Of a stretch of 63,780 nt of DNA, positions 34,359-43,883 are shown piece after piece (position 1 is the first letter of the stretch; each line of letters begins with the position of its first letter). Both the position numbers and the translations under genes were made by a program. The stretch is from Schlegelella_A sp036496385 (GTDB taxonomy: Bacteria > Pseudomonadota > Gammaproteobacteria > Burkholderiales > Burkholderiaceae_C). Under the pieces are notes generated by a model that was not told the origin of the DNA, did not search any database, and was given only the letters and a program-made list of their open reading frames with translations. The stretch spans positions 1 to 63,780 of the forward strand of contig DASXLD010000025.1 in NCBI GenBank assembly GCA_036496385.1. The letters run 5' to 3'.

Positions 34359-34874
34359 TTACTTGCCGCTCTGCGCGTTGAGCGCCTTGATCACCTTGTC
34401 GGTGATGTCGACCTTCGGGCTCCAGAAGACGGCTTCCTGCAGGATCAGGTCGTACTTCTCGGTCTCGAAGATCTGCTTGATGACGCGGTTGGTCCGCTCG
34501 ACGACCGTCGCCAGTTCCTCGTTCTTGCGCTGGCTCAGGTCTTCCTGGAACTCGCGCCGGCGCCGCTGCAGCTCGCGATCCTGGTCGACGAGCTCGCGCT
34601 GGCGCCGCGTCCGCTCGGTCTCGGCGAGCGTCGGCGCGTCCTTGTCGAGTTTGTCGCTCGCCGCCTTCAGACGATTCGCGAGCTCGGTGAGGTCCTTCTC
34701 GCGCTTCGAGAACTCGGCCTCGAGCTTGGCTTGTGCGGCCTTCGCGGGAACCGCGTCGCGGAGGACGCGATCGCTGTTGACATAGCCGATCTTCAACTCC
34801 TGCGCCGAAGCTGACGCCGTTGCACCGGCGAGCAACGCCGCGGCGAGCAGCGATTTCACGATGTGGCTGTTCAT
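34359..34874 (-). CDS. skp: periplasmic chaperone Skp/OmpH
   Basis: Skp is a trimeric periplasmic chaperone that holds outer-membrane proteins before BamA inserts them. The 171-residue precursor has a signal peptide (SLLAAALLAGATASASAQ, cleavage near residue 25), then ELKIGYVNSDRVLRD and a long charged coiled coil (about residues 55-130) forming the tentacles, followed by LILQEAVFWSPKVDITDKVI. Its ATG shares one base with the bamA stop (TGATG). Confidence 0.96.
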   Translation of the reverse strand: MNSHIVKSLLAAALLAGATASASAQELKIGYVNSDRVLRDAVPAKAAQAKLEAEFSKREKDLTELANRLKAASDKLDKDAPTLAETERTRRQRELVDQDRELQRRRREFQEDLSQRKNEELATVVERTNRVIKQIFETEKYDLILQEAVFWSPKVDITDKVIKALNAQSGK

Positions 34875-37222
34875 CAGAAGGCAGTCCCGATCTGAAACTG
34901 AAGCCGCTGGATTCTATCTTCCGGCTTCTTGTGGATCGGGTATCCGTAACTGAGCTTGAGCGGCCCCACCGGAGAGATCCAGCTGACCCCCAACCCGGCC
35001 GCAGCGCGCAGGCTGTCGAAGCTCAGCTTCTCGTTCTCGCCCCAGACGTTGCCGGCGTCGGCGTAGAGAAAGATGCGCAGCGTGCGGTCGGCGTTGGCGC
35101 CGGGGACCGGAAGGTAGAGCTCGTTGTTGATGTTGAGGCGGCGGTTGCCGCCGATGAAGGCGCCGGTGACGTCGACCGGACCGAGCGAGCCCTGCTCGAA
35201 GCCGCGCACGGTTCCGAGGCCACCGCCGTAGAAGTTCTTGAAGATCGGATAAGGCCGTCCGCCGAGGCCCTTGCCGTAGCCGATCTCGGCGTTGACGCCG
35301 AACGTGAACGCCCGGCTGAACGCGATGTACTGCTGGCCCTGGAGGTTGGCGCGGAAGTACTGCGCGTCGCCGAGCGGCGCGTAGTCGAGATTGACGCGCG
35401 TGTATCGTCCTGCCGTCGGCACGAGCGCGCTGTCGCGGGTATCGCGCGACCAGCCGATCGTCAGCGGCACCGAGCTGCTGGTCTCGCCGAACTCTTCGCG
35501 ATAGAGGAAGTAGCTGTTCGGCAGCGCGGTCGCGCCCTTGATCTCGGTGCGCTCGGCGCCGATGCCGAAGAAGACGGTGTCGTATTCGCTGAACGGAACG
35601 CCGAACCGGATCGCGAAGCCAGGCGTGACCAGCGTGTATTCCTCGCCCTGGCTGTTGATCGGCTTGCTGGTCCGGTAGTAGAGATCGATCCCGCGCGAGA
35701 TGCCGTCGATCGTGAAGTAAGGATCGACGGTGCTCACCACCAGCGTCCGGTTGTACTTGCTGGTGTTGACCTCGATCCCGAGGTAGTTGCCCGAGCCGAA
35801 GATGTTGTCCTGCTTGATCGACGCCGTCAGCGAAAGCTTGTCGGCCGACGAGTAGCCAGCGCCGAGCGAGAGGTTGCCGGTCGGCTTTTCCTTGATCGTC
35901 ACCGTCATGTCGACCTGGTCGGCCGAGCCCGGCACCTCGGTCGTGTCGACGCTGACATCGCTGAAATAGCCCAGCCGGTCGACGCGGTCGCGCGAGAGCT
36001 TGATCTTGCGGCCGTCGTACCACGACGACTCGAATTGGCGGAACTCGCGCCGGATCACCTCGTCGCGCGTGCGCGTGTTGCCGGCGATGTTGACGCGGCG
36101 CACGTAGACCCGGCGCTGCGGATCGGCGACCAGCGTCACGACGACGCGGCCGTTGGCGCGGTCGATCTCGGGCCGTGCATCGACCTTGGCGAACGCGTAG
36201 CCGAACGTGCCGAAGCGGTCGACGAACTGGCGCGTCGTCTCGGCGACAGCGGAGGCGCGGTACGGGTCACCGGGCTTGATCGTCACCAGCGTCTGGAAGT
36301 CGGGCTCCTTGCCGAGGTAATCACCTTCCAGCTTGACCCCGGTGACCGTGTACGGCTGGCCTTCCTTGACGTTGATCGTGATCGTGATGTCCTGCTTGTC
36401 GGGCGAGATCGTCACCTGGGTCGACTCGATTTCCATCTCGAGATAGCCGCGGTTCTGGTAGTAGGCACGCAGGGTCTCCAGGTCGGCGTTGAGCTTGGCG
36501 CGCGAGTAGCGGTCGCCTTTCAGATAGAAATTCAGCCAGCCGCCGTCGTTGAGCTCGAACTGGCCTTTCAGCGTCCTCTCCGAGAAGGCGTGATTGCCGA
36601 CGATGCGGATCTCGCGGATCTTCGCCGGCGCGCCCTCGGTGACGGTGAACGTCACGTTGACGCGATTGCGCTCCTGCGGCGTCACCGTGGTGACGACTTC
36701 GGCACCGTACAGGCTCTTGGTCAGGTATTGGCGCTTCAGCTCCTGCTCCGCGCGGTCGGCGAGCGCCTTGTCGAACGGCAGCCCTTCGCCGATGCCGAAA
36801 TCCTTCAGCGACTTGACGAGCGAGTCCTTCTCGAACTCGTGCAGGCCGACGAAGTCGATGTTGGCAATGACCGGTCGTTCCTCGACGATGACGACAGCGA
36901 CGCCGTTCTCGATGTCGATCCGGACGTCCTTGAAGAGGCCGGTCGCGAACAGGGCGCGCAGCGCCGCCGAGCCTTTCTCGTCGGTGTAGGTGTCGCCGAT
37001 CCGAAACGGCAGTGCAGCGAAGACCGTGCCGGCATCGGAACGCTGCAGGCCCTCGACCCGGATGTCCTTCAGCACGAACGGCTCGACGGCTAGCGCCGCG
37101 CCGACGTGCAGCGCCATCGCGACGGCGACCGAGAGCGGAGAAAGCCCGCGAAGACGCGGGCGGGAGAGCGAACGTGCGGTGGGGCGGGTGCGGGGAACGA
37201 GAAAAGGCATGCCGTCGGTCAT
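34874..37222 (-). CDS. bamA: outer membrane protein assembly factor BamA
   Basis: BamA is the Omp85 beta-barrel that folds proteins into the outer membrane. The start ATG at 37222 overlaps the rseP stop as ATGA and gives 782 residues; ATG at 37210 is an alternative. The signal peptide has an unusually long N-region of ~30 residues before the hydrophobic core LSPLSVAVAMALHVGAALA. Five POTRA domains follow (about residues 45-440, beginning FVLKDIRVEGLQR), then the barrel. The Omp85 loop GGLGTVRGFEQGSLGP and the C-terminal QRLQFQIGTAF with its final Phe are present. Confidence 0.98.
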   Translation of the reverse strand: MTDGMPFLVPRTRPTARSLSRPRLRGLSPLSVAVAMALHVGAALAVEPFVLKDIRVEGLQRSDAGTVFAALPFRIGDTYTDEKGSAALRALFATGLFKDVRIDIENGVAVVIVEERPVIANIDFVGLHEFEKDSLVKSLKDFGIGEGLPFDKALADRAEQELKRQYLTKSLYGAEVVTTVTPQERNRVNVTFTVTEGAPAKIREIRIVGNHAFSERTLKGQFELNDGGWLNFYLKGDRYSRAKLNADLETLRAYYQNRGYLEMEIESTQVTISPDKQDITITINVKEGQPYTVTGVKLEGDYLGKEPDFQTLVTIKPGDPYRASAVAETTRQFVDRFGTFGYAFAKVDARPEIDRANGRVVVTLVADPQRRVYVRRVNIAGNTRTRDEVIRREFRQFESSWYDGRKIKLSRDRVDRLGYFSDVSVDTTEVPGSADQVDMTVTIKEKPTGNLSLGAGYSSADKLSLTASIKQDNIFGSGNYLGIEVNTSKYNRTLVVSTVDPYFTIDGISRGIDLYYRTSKPINSQGEEYTLVTPGFAIRFGVPFSEYDTVFFGIGAERTEIKGATALPNSYFLYREEFGETSSSVPLTIGWSRDTRDSALVPTAGRYTRVNLDYAPLGDAQYFRANLQGQQYIAFSRAFTFGVNAEIGYGKGLGGRPYPIFKNFYGGGLGTVRGFEQGSLGPVDVTGAFIGGNRRLNINNELYLPVPGANADRTLRIFLYADAGNVWGENEKLSFDSLRAAAGLGVSWISPVGPLKLSYGYPIHKKPEDRIQRLQFQIGTAF

Positions 37223-38589
37223 TGCAGACCCAGCAGGCGGGCCATGTCGTTGTAGAGCGCCAGGGACATCATCATCAGCATGATGGCAACCCCGCCGCGC
37301 TGCAGCCTGTCGAGCCACAGGTCGGAGACCTGACGTCCCGTCACGGCCTCGAAAAGATAATACATGAGGTGCCCGCCATCGAGGACGGGCAGCGGCAGCA
37401 GGTTGAGAACGCCGAGGCTGACGCTGACGACGGCGAGAAAGCCCAGGTAATAGGCGAGGCCGAGCCGCACCGACTGCCCGGCGTAGTCGGCGATCGTCAC
37501 CGGGCCGCTCAGGTTCTTCAGCGAGGCCTGGCCGACGATCATCTTGCCGAGCATCTTCAGCGTCAGCGTCGACATCTGCCAGGTCTGCGTCAGCGCGCTC
37601 GTCAGCCCTTCGATCGGGCCGTAGCGCACCAATGTCATCTCGGGCGGCTGGCCCGGATAAAGCTCGAGCCGGCCGACGCGGCTGCCGGCGTCGATCGCGA
37701 TCTGCGGCGTGACGACGAGCTCCATCCGCGTCCCGTCGCGCTCGATCCGCCAGCGCATCGGCTGCGCCGTGCCGCTCTTGCCGCTGTTGCGGATTGCCTC
37801 GCGCGCCTGGCTCGCATCGTCGATCGGCACGCCGTCGATGGCGACGATGCGGTCGCCCTGCTTCAGTCCCGACGCCGCGCCGGCGCCGCCGGCCTTGACC
37901 TCGCCGAGCACCGGCTCGCTCCATGCGTTGGCGAGGCCGACCCGCTGCATCGTCTTGGCGTCGACGTCGGCAGCGCCGAGCGACGCCAGCGCGAGATGGA
38001 CGCGGCGCTGGCCGCGGCCGTCGTGCGAGCTGACGAGCAGGTCGAGGTCCTCGCCGTGCAGCATCGCCTGCGTGGCCTGCCAGCGCAGATCCGTCAGCGA
38101 GCGAACGTCCTGCCAGTCGGAGCCTTCCTGCGACCACGCGCGCACCCAGTCGCCGGCGTGCATGCCGGCGCGCTCGACGACGCTTCCCGCAGCCGGCGGC
38201 CCGACCACGGCCTTCGGCTCGTCGACGCCGATCCAGTGTGCCGCCGAGTACAGCACCACCGCCAGCAGAAGGTTGGCGATCGGGCCGGCGACAACGATCG
38301 CGGCGCGCTGCCAGAGCGGCTTGCGGTTGAACGCGCGATCGAGCTCGCTCGTCGCCACCTCGCCTTCGCGCTCGTCGAGCATGCGCACATAGCCGCCGAA
38401 CGGCAGCACGCAGACCACGAACTCGGTGCTCTCCGGGCGCGGTTGCCGACGCCAGAGGACGCGGCCGAAGCCGATCGAGAACCGGAGCACCCTGACGCCG
38501 CATGCGACTGCGACGCGATAGTGGCCGTACTCGTGGACGACGATGAGAACGCCGAGCGTCAGGAAGAAGGCGAGGACGGTGACCATCAT
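37219..38589 (-). CDS. rseP: site-2 zinc metalloprotease RseP
   Basis: RseP cleaves membrane substrates such as the anti-sigma factor RseA after DegS in the envelope stress response, and clears signal peptides. At 456 residues it has the catalytic VVHEYGHYRVA in the first membrane segment, PDZ domains in the middle (about residues 110-300) and NLLPLPVLDGGHLMYYL with the third zinc ligand. rseA/mucA and rpoE are not in the window. It lies between dxr and bamA, as usual. Confidence 0.97.
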   Translation of the reverse strand: MMVTVLAFFLTLGVLIVVHEYGHYRVAVACGVRVLRFSIGFGRVLWRRQPRPESTEFVVCVLPFGGYVRMLDEREGEVATSELDRAFNRKPLWQRAAIVVAGPIANLLLAVVLYSAAHWIGVDEPKAVVGPPAAGSVVERAGMHAGDWVRAWSQEGSDWQDVRSLTDLRWQATQAMLHGEDLDLLVSSHDGRGQRRVHLALASLGAADVDAKTMQRVGLANAWSEPVLGEVKAGGAGAASGLKQGDRIVAIDGVPIDDASQAREAIRNSGKSGTAQPMRWRIERDGTRMELVVTPQIAIDAGSRVGRLELYPGQPPEMTLVRYGPIEGLTSALTQTWQMSTLTLKMLGKMIVGQASLKNLSGPVTIADYAGQSVRLGLAYYLGFLAVVSVSLGVLNLLPLPVLDGGHLMYYLFEAVTGRQVSDLWLDRLQRGGVAIMLMMMSLALYNDMARLLGLQ

Positions 38590-38644
38590 CGCAGCGCCGG
38601 ATGCGAGCGGCGCGGTGGGAGCGGCGAGCTCGGAACGGCGGTGT

Positions 38645-39844
38645 TCATCGGGCGAAGCCTTTCAGGATCTCGGCTGCGCGCCGGCGCGCCTCCTGATCGA
38701 GCGCCAGCAGCGACTCGAGCGAATCGGCCGCGCCGGGCGCGGGCGCCAGCGCCTCGACGGTGCGGCAGTTGACCGTGTGAATCCGGTCGAAGCGAATGGT
38801 TCCGGCCAGGAACGCCGCGACCGCCTCCTCGTTCGCGGCATTCAATACTGCGGTCGCGCCCGCAGGCGCGCGCAGCGCGTCCCACGCCAGCCCGAGACCC
38901 GGATAGAGACGCAGGTCGGCCGGCTCGAACGTCAGCGCCGCGAGGGTTCGCCAGTCGAGCGCGTCGGCGCCGGAGGCGATCCGGTCCGGATAGGCGAGGC
39001 CGTAGGCGATCGGCACCCGCATGTCGGGCGTACCGAGTTGCGCGAGCACCGACTGGTCGCGGCAGACGACCATCGAGTGGATGATGCTCTGCGGATGGAT
39101 GACGACCTCGATCTGCTCGGGCGCGAGATCGAACAGGAAGTGCGCCTCGATCACCTCGAGGGTCTTGTTCATCATCGTCGCCGAGTCGACCGAGATCTTG
39201 CGGCCCATCACCCAGTTCGGATGGGCGCACGCCTGGTCGGGAGTGACGTCGGCGAGCGATGCCGGGTCGCGGCCTCGGAACGGACCGCCCGACGCGGTGA
39301 GGACGATGCGTGCGACCCGTGCGTGCCAGTGCGAGCGGTCTTCGGGCAGGCATTGGTAGATCGCCGAGTGCTCGCTGTCGATCGGCAGCAGCGTTGCGCC
39401 ACCGCGCGCGACCGCGCTCATGAAGAGCGCGCCGCCGACGACGAGCGCCTCCTTGTTGGCCAGCAGCAGACGCTTGCCTGCACCGGCAGCGGCCAGACAG
39501 GGTGCCAGCCCGGCAGCGCCGACGATCGCGGCCATGACGGTGTCGGTCTCCGGATGCGCCGCGAGCTCGCACAGCGCACCGGCGCCGCTCGTCACTTCGG
39601 TCGCGATGCCGGCATCGCGCAGGCGCCCGGCGAGCACGCGCCCCTCCGCAGCGGTCGTGACCACCGCGTAGCGCGGCCGGAAGCGGGCGCATTGCGCGAA
39701 CAGTTCGTCGAGGCGGCGGTTCGCCGTCAGCGCGAAGACCTCGTAGCGGTCGGGATGCCTGGCGGCGACGTCGAGCGTCGCCATGCCGACCGAGCCGGTC
39801 GCGCCGAGCACGCAGATGCGCTGCCGGCGCGCTTCGTCGTGCAT
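38645..39844 (-). CDS. dxr: 1-deoxy-D-xylulose 5-phosphate reductoisomerase
   Basis: Dxr performs the second step of the MEP isoprenoid pathway. The 399-residue product has the NADPH loop CVLGATGSVGMATLDV, LLLANKEALVVGG, LLPIDSEHSAIYQCL, ASGGPFRGR and the PNWVMGRKISVDSATMMNK active-site segment. The ATG at 39844 is listed. A GTG at 39859 adds five residues (VSERT) and overlaps the cdsA stop as GTGA, a pattern common in this cluster, so it may be the true start. It supplies isoprenoids for the adjacent uppS product. Confidence 0.97.
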   Translation of the reverse strand: MHDEARRQRICVLGATGSVGMATLDVAARHPDRYEVFALTANRRLDELFAQCARFRPRYAVVTTAAEGRVLAGRLRDAGIATEVTSGAGALCELAAHPETDTVMAAIVGAAGLAPCLAAAGAGKRLLLANKEALVVGGALFMSAVARGGATLLPIDSEHSAIYQCLPEDRSHWHARVARIVLTASGGPFRGRDPASLADVTPDQACAHPNWVMGRKISVDSATMMNKTLEVIEAHFLFDLAPEQIEVVIHPQSIIHSMVVCRDQSVLAQLGTPDMRVPIAYGLAYPDRIASGADALDWRTLAALTFEPADLRLYPGLGLAWDALRAPAGATAVLNAANEEAVAAFLAGTIRFDRIHTVNCRTVEALAPAPGAADSLESLLALDQEARRRAAEILKGFAR

Positions 39845-39855
39845 GGTGCGCTCGC

Positions 39856-40689
39856 TCACAGCATCACCAGTGCGAGCGCAATCGGGAACACCGGCAACAA
39901 GCCGTCGACGCGATCGAGGATGCCGCCGTGGCCGGGCAGCAGCCCGCTGCTGTCCTTGGCGCCGGCGCTGCGCTTGACGAGCGACTCGCACAGGTCACCG
40001 ACGACGCTCATCGCGACCAGGAAGACGACGACGAGCGCGACGCCGACGTAGCCGAAGCGATGGGCGACGATCGTGTAGAGGCTTTCGCCGGGCAGCCGAG
40101 CGAGCGCATCGAGGGCGATCCACGCCACGGCGACGAGCAGCGCGCCTGCCATTCCGCTCCAGACGCCTTCCCAGCTCTTGCCAGGACTGATCGCCGGTGC
40201 GAGCTTTCTCTTGCCGAATGCCCGGCCGCCGAAATACGCCGCCACGTCGGCGGCCCAGACGAGGAAGAACGCAGAGAGGATGAAGTTGAGGCCGATCGCT
40301 TTCGCGTTCGCAAGGGCGAGCCACGCGGTCCAGAGTGCCGCCAGTCCGATCGCCCAGCGCAGCGGCCGCGGCACGCGCGGCCAGCCGGCGACGCCGCCGC
40401 GCAGCACCCAGGCACCGCCGAGGACCCAGACCGTCAGCGCAACCCACCAGGCAAGTCGCGGCGCCGTCGTCGTCCAGCCGGCAAGGAGCGCGAACAGGCA
40501 GGCGACGCCGAGCACGCCGCCGAGCACGAGCGCGAGCGCGCCGGCATCGTTGAGGCGAGACCATTCCCAGCCGGCGAGCGCGATCGCGATCAGCGTCAGC
40601 ACCGCGAACGGCCACACCGTCTTCGCGATCAGCGTCGGAAGCAGCAGGGCCAGCAGCACGAGCGCGGTGAGGATGCGCTGCTTGAGCAC
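39856..40689 (-). CDS. cdsA: phosphatidate cytidylyltransferase
   Basis: CdsA makes CDP-diacylglycerol, the precursor of all phospholipids, in the inner membrane. The chosen start is GTG at 40689, one base after the uppS stop, giving 277 residues (VLKQRILTALVLLALL). It is highly hydrophobic with about seven membrane segments. The family signature is SVVGDLCESLVKRSAGAKDS followed by LPGHGGILDRVDGL, with the catalytic acidic residues intact. Confidence 0.95.
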   Translation of the reverse strand: MLKQRILTALVLLALLLPTLIAKTVWPFAVLTLIAIALAGWEWSRLNDAGALALVLGGVLGVACLFALLAGWTTTAPRLAWWVALTVWVLGGAWVLRGGVAGWPRVPRPLRWAIGLAALWTAWLALANAKAIGLNFILSAFFLVWAADVAAYFGGRAFGKRKLAPAISPGKSWEGVWSGMAGALLVAVAWIALDALARLPGESLYTIVAHRFGYVGVALVVVFLVAMSVVGDLCESLVKRSAGAKDSSGLLPGHGGILDRVDGLLPVFPIALALVML

Positions 40690-40690
40690 G

Positions 40691-41440
40691 TCAGTGTCCG
40701 CTGGCCACCAGCTCGGCGGCATCCGGCACGGCGCCGAAGCGGCGCTCCCGGCGCGCGTACTGCGCGAGCGCCGAATCGAGCTCCTCGGTACCGAATTCCG
40801 GCCAGAGGCAGTCCGTGAAGACGAGCTCGGAGTAGGCGGCCTGCCAGAGCAGGAAGTTGCTGATCCGGATCTCGCCGCCGGTGCGGATGAAAAGGTCGGG
40901 GTCGGGCGCATAGCTGAGCGCCATGTAGCGGTTGAGGGTGGCCTCGTCGAGGTGTTGCGGCTGCACCCCCGCGCGCATCGCCTGCCGGCACGCCTCGACG
41001 ATGTCCCAGCGGCCGCCGTAGTTGAACGCGACCGAGAGATGGATCTTGGTGTTGTGGCGCGTGCTGTCCTCGGCGTGCTGCCAGGCCTGGCGGAGCTTCT
41101 CCGAGACCTGGGCGCGGTCACCGATGATGCGCACGCGGACGCCGTCGCCGGCGAGTTTGGCCAGGTACTTCGACACCGCGACCAGGACGAGGCCCATCAA
41201 CCCGGAGACCTCCTCGCTTGGCCGCTTCCAGTTCTCGGACGAGAACGCGTACACGGTGAGGTATTCGATGCCGCGCTCGGAGCACGCGTGAACGGTACGA
41301 ACCAGCGCGTCGACACCTTGCTTGTGACCGAAGAAGCGCGGCATGTGCCGCTTCTTGGCCCAGCGGCCGTTGCCGTCCATGACGATCGCGACGTGGCGCG
41401 GCACGGCCGAGGCCCGCTCCGGACGCTCGCTCACCGGCAA
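40691..41440 (-). CDS. uppS: undecaprenyl diphosphate synthase
   Basis: UppS extends farnesyl diphosphate with isopentenyl units to the C55 carrier used for peptidoglycan and LPS. The 249-residue cis-prenyltransferase has the catalytic VAIVMDGNGRWAKKR, YAFSSENWKRP, VAFNYGGRWDIVEA and the C-terminal LFIRTGGEIRISNFLLWQ. The first codon is TTG at 41440; GTG at 41434 (VSERPERAS) is an equally plausible start. It precedes cdsA with almost no gap. Confidence 0.96.
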   Translation of the reverse strand: MPVSERPERASAVPRHVAIVMDGNGRWAKKRHMPRFFGHKQGVDALVRTVHACSERGIEYLTVYAFSSENWKRPSEEVSGLMGLVLVAVSKYLAKLAGDGVRVRIIGDRAQVSEKLRQAWQHAEDSTRHNTKIHLSVAFNYGGRWDIVEACRQAMRAGVQPQHLDEATLNRYMALSYAPDPDLFIRTGGEIRISNFLLWQAAYSELVFTDCLWPEFGTEELDSALAQYARRERRFGAVPDAAELVASGH

Positions 41441-41492
41441 GCCTCCGTGCTGCCCACTCCGGCATCCACCCTGGAAACGGCCCCTTGGCTCA

Positions 41493-42053
41493 TCAGACGG
41501 CCATGATCTCGGCTTCCTTCGCCGAGGTGAGCCGGTCGATCTCGGCGATGGTGCGGTCGGTGAGCTTTTGCAGCTCGTCGAGCGAACGCCGCTCCTCGTC
41601 CTCGGTGATCTCCTTGTCCTTCATCAGCCGCTTGGCGTGCTCGTTGGCGTCACGGCGAAGATTGCGCACCGCGATCTTCGACTCCTCGGCGGCGTGGCGG
41701 ACGACCTTGGTGAGCTCCTTGCGACGCTCCTCGGTGAGCGCCGGCATCGGCACGCGAAGCAGGTCGCCTTGCGACGACGGATTGAGGCCGAGATCCGACT
41801 CGCGGATCGCCCTCTCGATCTTCGCGCCCATGCCCTTCTCCCACGGCTGGACGCTGATCGTGCGGGCGTCGAGCAAGGTCACGTTGGCGACCTGGCTGAT
41901 CGGCACGCTCGAGCCGTAGTACTCGACGTGGACCTGATCGAGCAGGCCCGCGTGCGCGCGGCCGGTGCGGATCTTCTGCAGGTCGCTCTTGAACGACTCG
42001 ATCGACCGGCCCATCTTCTGCTCGGCCGTCTTCTTGATGTCTGCAATCGTCAT
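41493..42053 (-). CDS. frr: ribosome recycling factor
   Basis: RRF splits post-termination ribosomes with EF-G. The 186-residue length is standard. It starts MTIADIKKTAEQKMGRSIESF and has LRTGRA-type sequence (here KIRTGRAHAGLLDQV), LGLNPSSQGDLLRVPMPALTEERR and the C-terminal helix bundle. An AGGAG site precedes the ATG. It follows pyrH by 12 bases. Confidence 0.98.
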   Translation of the reverse strand: MTIADIKKTAEQKMGRSIESFKSDLQKIRTGRAHAGLLDQVHVEYYGSSVPISQVANVTLLDARTISVQPWEKGMGAKIERAIRESDLGLNPSSQGDLLRVPMPALTEERRKELTKVVRHAAEESKIAVRNLRRDANEHAKRLMKDKEITEDEERRSLDELQKLTDRTIAEIDRLTSAKEAEIMAV

Positions 42054-42065
42054 CGCAGGACTCCC

Positions 42066-42776
42066 CTACACGTGGACGAGAGTGCCCTCGTCGTCTCCTT
42101 GCACGACCCGCTTGAGGGCGCCAGGCTTGAAGATGCTGAAGACGCGGATCGGCAGACGCTGGTCCCGGCAGAGCGCGAACGCGGTCGCGTCGAGCACCTG
42201 CAGGTTCTTGACGATCGCCTCGTCGAAGCTGATGCGCGCGTAGCGAACGGCGCGCGGATCCTTGTTGGGATCGGCGCTGTAGACGCCATCGACCTTGGTC
42301 GCTTTCAGCACGACCTCGGCGCCGATCTCGGCGCCGCGCAGCGCGGCAGCGGTGTCGGTCGTGAAGAACGGATTGCCGGTGCCGGCGGCGAAGATCACGA
42401 CCTTGCCTTCCTCGAGGTACTGCAGTGCCTTCGGCCGCACGTACGGCTCGACGACCTGCTCGATCGCGATCGCCGACATGACGCGCGCGACGAGGCCTTC
42501 CTGGCGCATCGTGTCGGCGATTGCGAGCGCGTTCATCACGGTGGCGAGCATTCCCATGTAGTCGGCGGTCGCGCGGTCCATGCCGACCGAGCCGCCGGCG
42601 ACGCCGCGGAAGATGTTGCCGCCGCCGATCACGACCGCGACCTCGCAGCCGAGGCGCGTCACCTCCTGCACCTCGCGCACGATGCGCACGATCGTGGCGC
42701 GATTGATGCCGTACGCGTCCTCCCCCATCAACGCTTCGCCGGAAAGCTTGAGCAGGATGCGCTTGTACGCCGCCAT
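42066..42776 (-). CDS. pyrH: UMP kinase
   Basis: PyrH phosphorylates UMP to UDP as a hexamer of the amino-acid-kinase fold. At 236 residues it has YKRILLKLSGEALMGEDAYG, EVAVVIGGGNIFRG, AADYMGMLATVMNAL-type sequence (TADYMGMLATVMNAL) and VIFAAGTGNPFFTTDTAAALR. It is in the conserved rpsB-tsf-pyrH-frr order, 69 bases after tsf. Confidence 0.98.
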   Translation of the reverse strand: MAAYKRILLKLSGEALMGEDAYGINRATIVRIVREVQEVTRLGCEVAVVIGGGNIFRGVAGGSVGMDRATADYMGMLATVMNALAIADTMRQEGLVARVMSAIAIEQVVEPYVRPKALQYLEEGKVVIFAAGTGNPFFTTDTAAALRGAEIGAEVVLKATKVDGVYSADPNKDPRAVRYARISFDEAIVKNLQVLDATAFALCRDQRLPIRVFSIFKPGALKRVVQGDDEGTLVHV

Positions 42777-42845
42777 GCGGTCGACTCCTTGATGCTCCAG
42801 GTCGGGCTGAAGTCTAGCCGCGACCCGTGAAGCCCCCCGGCTCGC

Positions 42846-43766
42846 TCAGGCGCCCCTGGCCGCGGCCACCTGAGCCGCGACTTCGGCCGCGAAATCGCCG
42901 GTCTTCTTCTCGATGCCCTCGCCGACCACATAGAGCGTGAAGGCGTGGATGCGGGTGCCTTTTTCCTTCAGCATCTGCTCGACCGTCTGCTTGTCGTTCT
43001 TGACGAACGCCTGGTTGTGCAGGCTGACTTCCTTCAGGTACTTGGCGACCGAGCCTTCGACGCGCTTGGCGACGATCTCGGGCGACTGCACGGACTTGCC
43101 CTCGGCCTTCGCTTTCTCGGCGTCCTCGGCGGCCTTCTGCGACGCGACCCTGCGTTCCCTGTCGACGAGCGCCGTTGGCACGTCGGCCGACGCAAGAGCC
43201 ACGGGCTTCATCGCCGCGACGTGCATCGCGACGTCCTTGGCAGCGGTCTCGTCGCCCTCGAACTGGACCAGGACGCCGATCCGCGTGCCGTGCAGGTAGC
43301 TCGCGAGCTTGCCGCCGCCGGCGTAGCGCTGGAAGCGGCGGATCGTCATGTTCTCGCCGATCTTGCCGATCAGGCCCTTGCGAACGTCCTCGACCGTCGG
43401 GCCGAAGCCGTCCTGGCTGAGCGGCAGGCGGCCGAGCGCGTCGGCGTCGACCGGATCCTGGTTGGCGACCAGCGTCGCGAGCGAGCGAGCGAAGGCGAGG
43501 AAGGAATCGTTCTTGGTGACGAAGTCGGTCTCGCAGTTGACCTCGACCAGCGCGCCCGTCGTCCCCGCGACCGAGGCCGCGACAACACCTTCGGCGGCGA
43601 TCCGCGACGCCGCCTTGCCGGCCTTGTTGCCGAGCTTGACGCGCAGCAGTTCCTCCGCGCGGTCCATGTCGCCATCGGCTTCGGCGAGCGCCTTCTTGCA
43701 CTCCATCATGGGCGCGTCGGTCTTTGCGCGCAGCGCACCGACCATGCTTGCGGTGATAGCCGCCAT
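42846..43766 (-). CDS. tsf: elongation factor Ts
   Basis: EF-Ts exchanges GDP on EF-Tu. The 306-residue protein has an N-terminal UBA-like helix set (AALRAKTDAPMMECKKALAEADGDMDRAEELL) and the core contact motif CETDFVTKNDSFLAF. The C-terminal part ends GEGIEKKTGDFAAEVAAQ. GGAG precedes the ATG at 43766. A terminator-like hairpin separates it from rpsB. Confidence 0.98.
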   Translation of the reverse strand: MAAITASMVGALRAKTDAPMMECKKALAEADGDMDRAEELLRVKLGNKAGKAASRIAAEGVVAASVAGTTGALVEVNCETDFVTKNDSFLAFARSLATLVANQDPVDADALGRLPLSQDGFGPTVEDVRKGLIGKIGENMTIRRFQRYAGGGKLASYLHGTRIGVLVQFEGDETAAKDVAMHVAAMKPVALASADVPTALVDRERRVASQKAAEDAEKAKAEGKSVQSPEIVAKRVEGSVAKYLKEVSLHNQAFVKNDKQTVEQMLKEKGTRIHAFTLYVVGEGIEKKTGDFAAEVAAQVAAARGA

Positions 43767-43824
43767 CGTCTGCTCCTTGGGCCGGGCGCCGCGAAGGGGG
43801 CGCTCCGGTCTCGATCCGATTCAT

Positions 43825-43848
43825 GAAAAAGGGGCTGAATCAGCCCCT
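43825..43848 (-). terminator. rho-independent-type hairpin between rpsB and tsf
   Basis: On the minus strand a near-perfect GC-rich palindrome (AGGGGCTGA, one base, TCAGCCCCT; 43848-43830) is followed by TTTTT. It lies in the 117-base gap downstream of rpsB and upstream of tsf. It is probably a partial terminator that lowers tsf transcription relative to rpsB, since tsf still needs read-through or its own promoter. Confidence 0.75.
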
Positions 43849-43883
43849 GGGTCCGCTCGCCATGCGGCGAGCCGGGGCCAAGG

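Noticed and set aside
34820..37093. A 757-residue open frame antisense to bamA
   Set aside because: Shadow of bamA with no family features.
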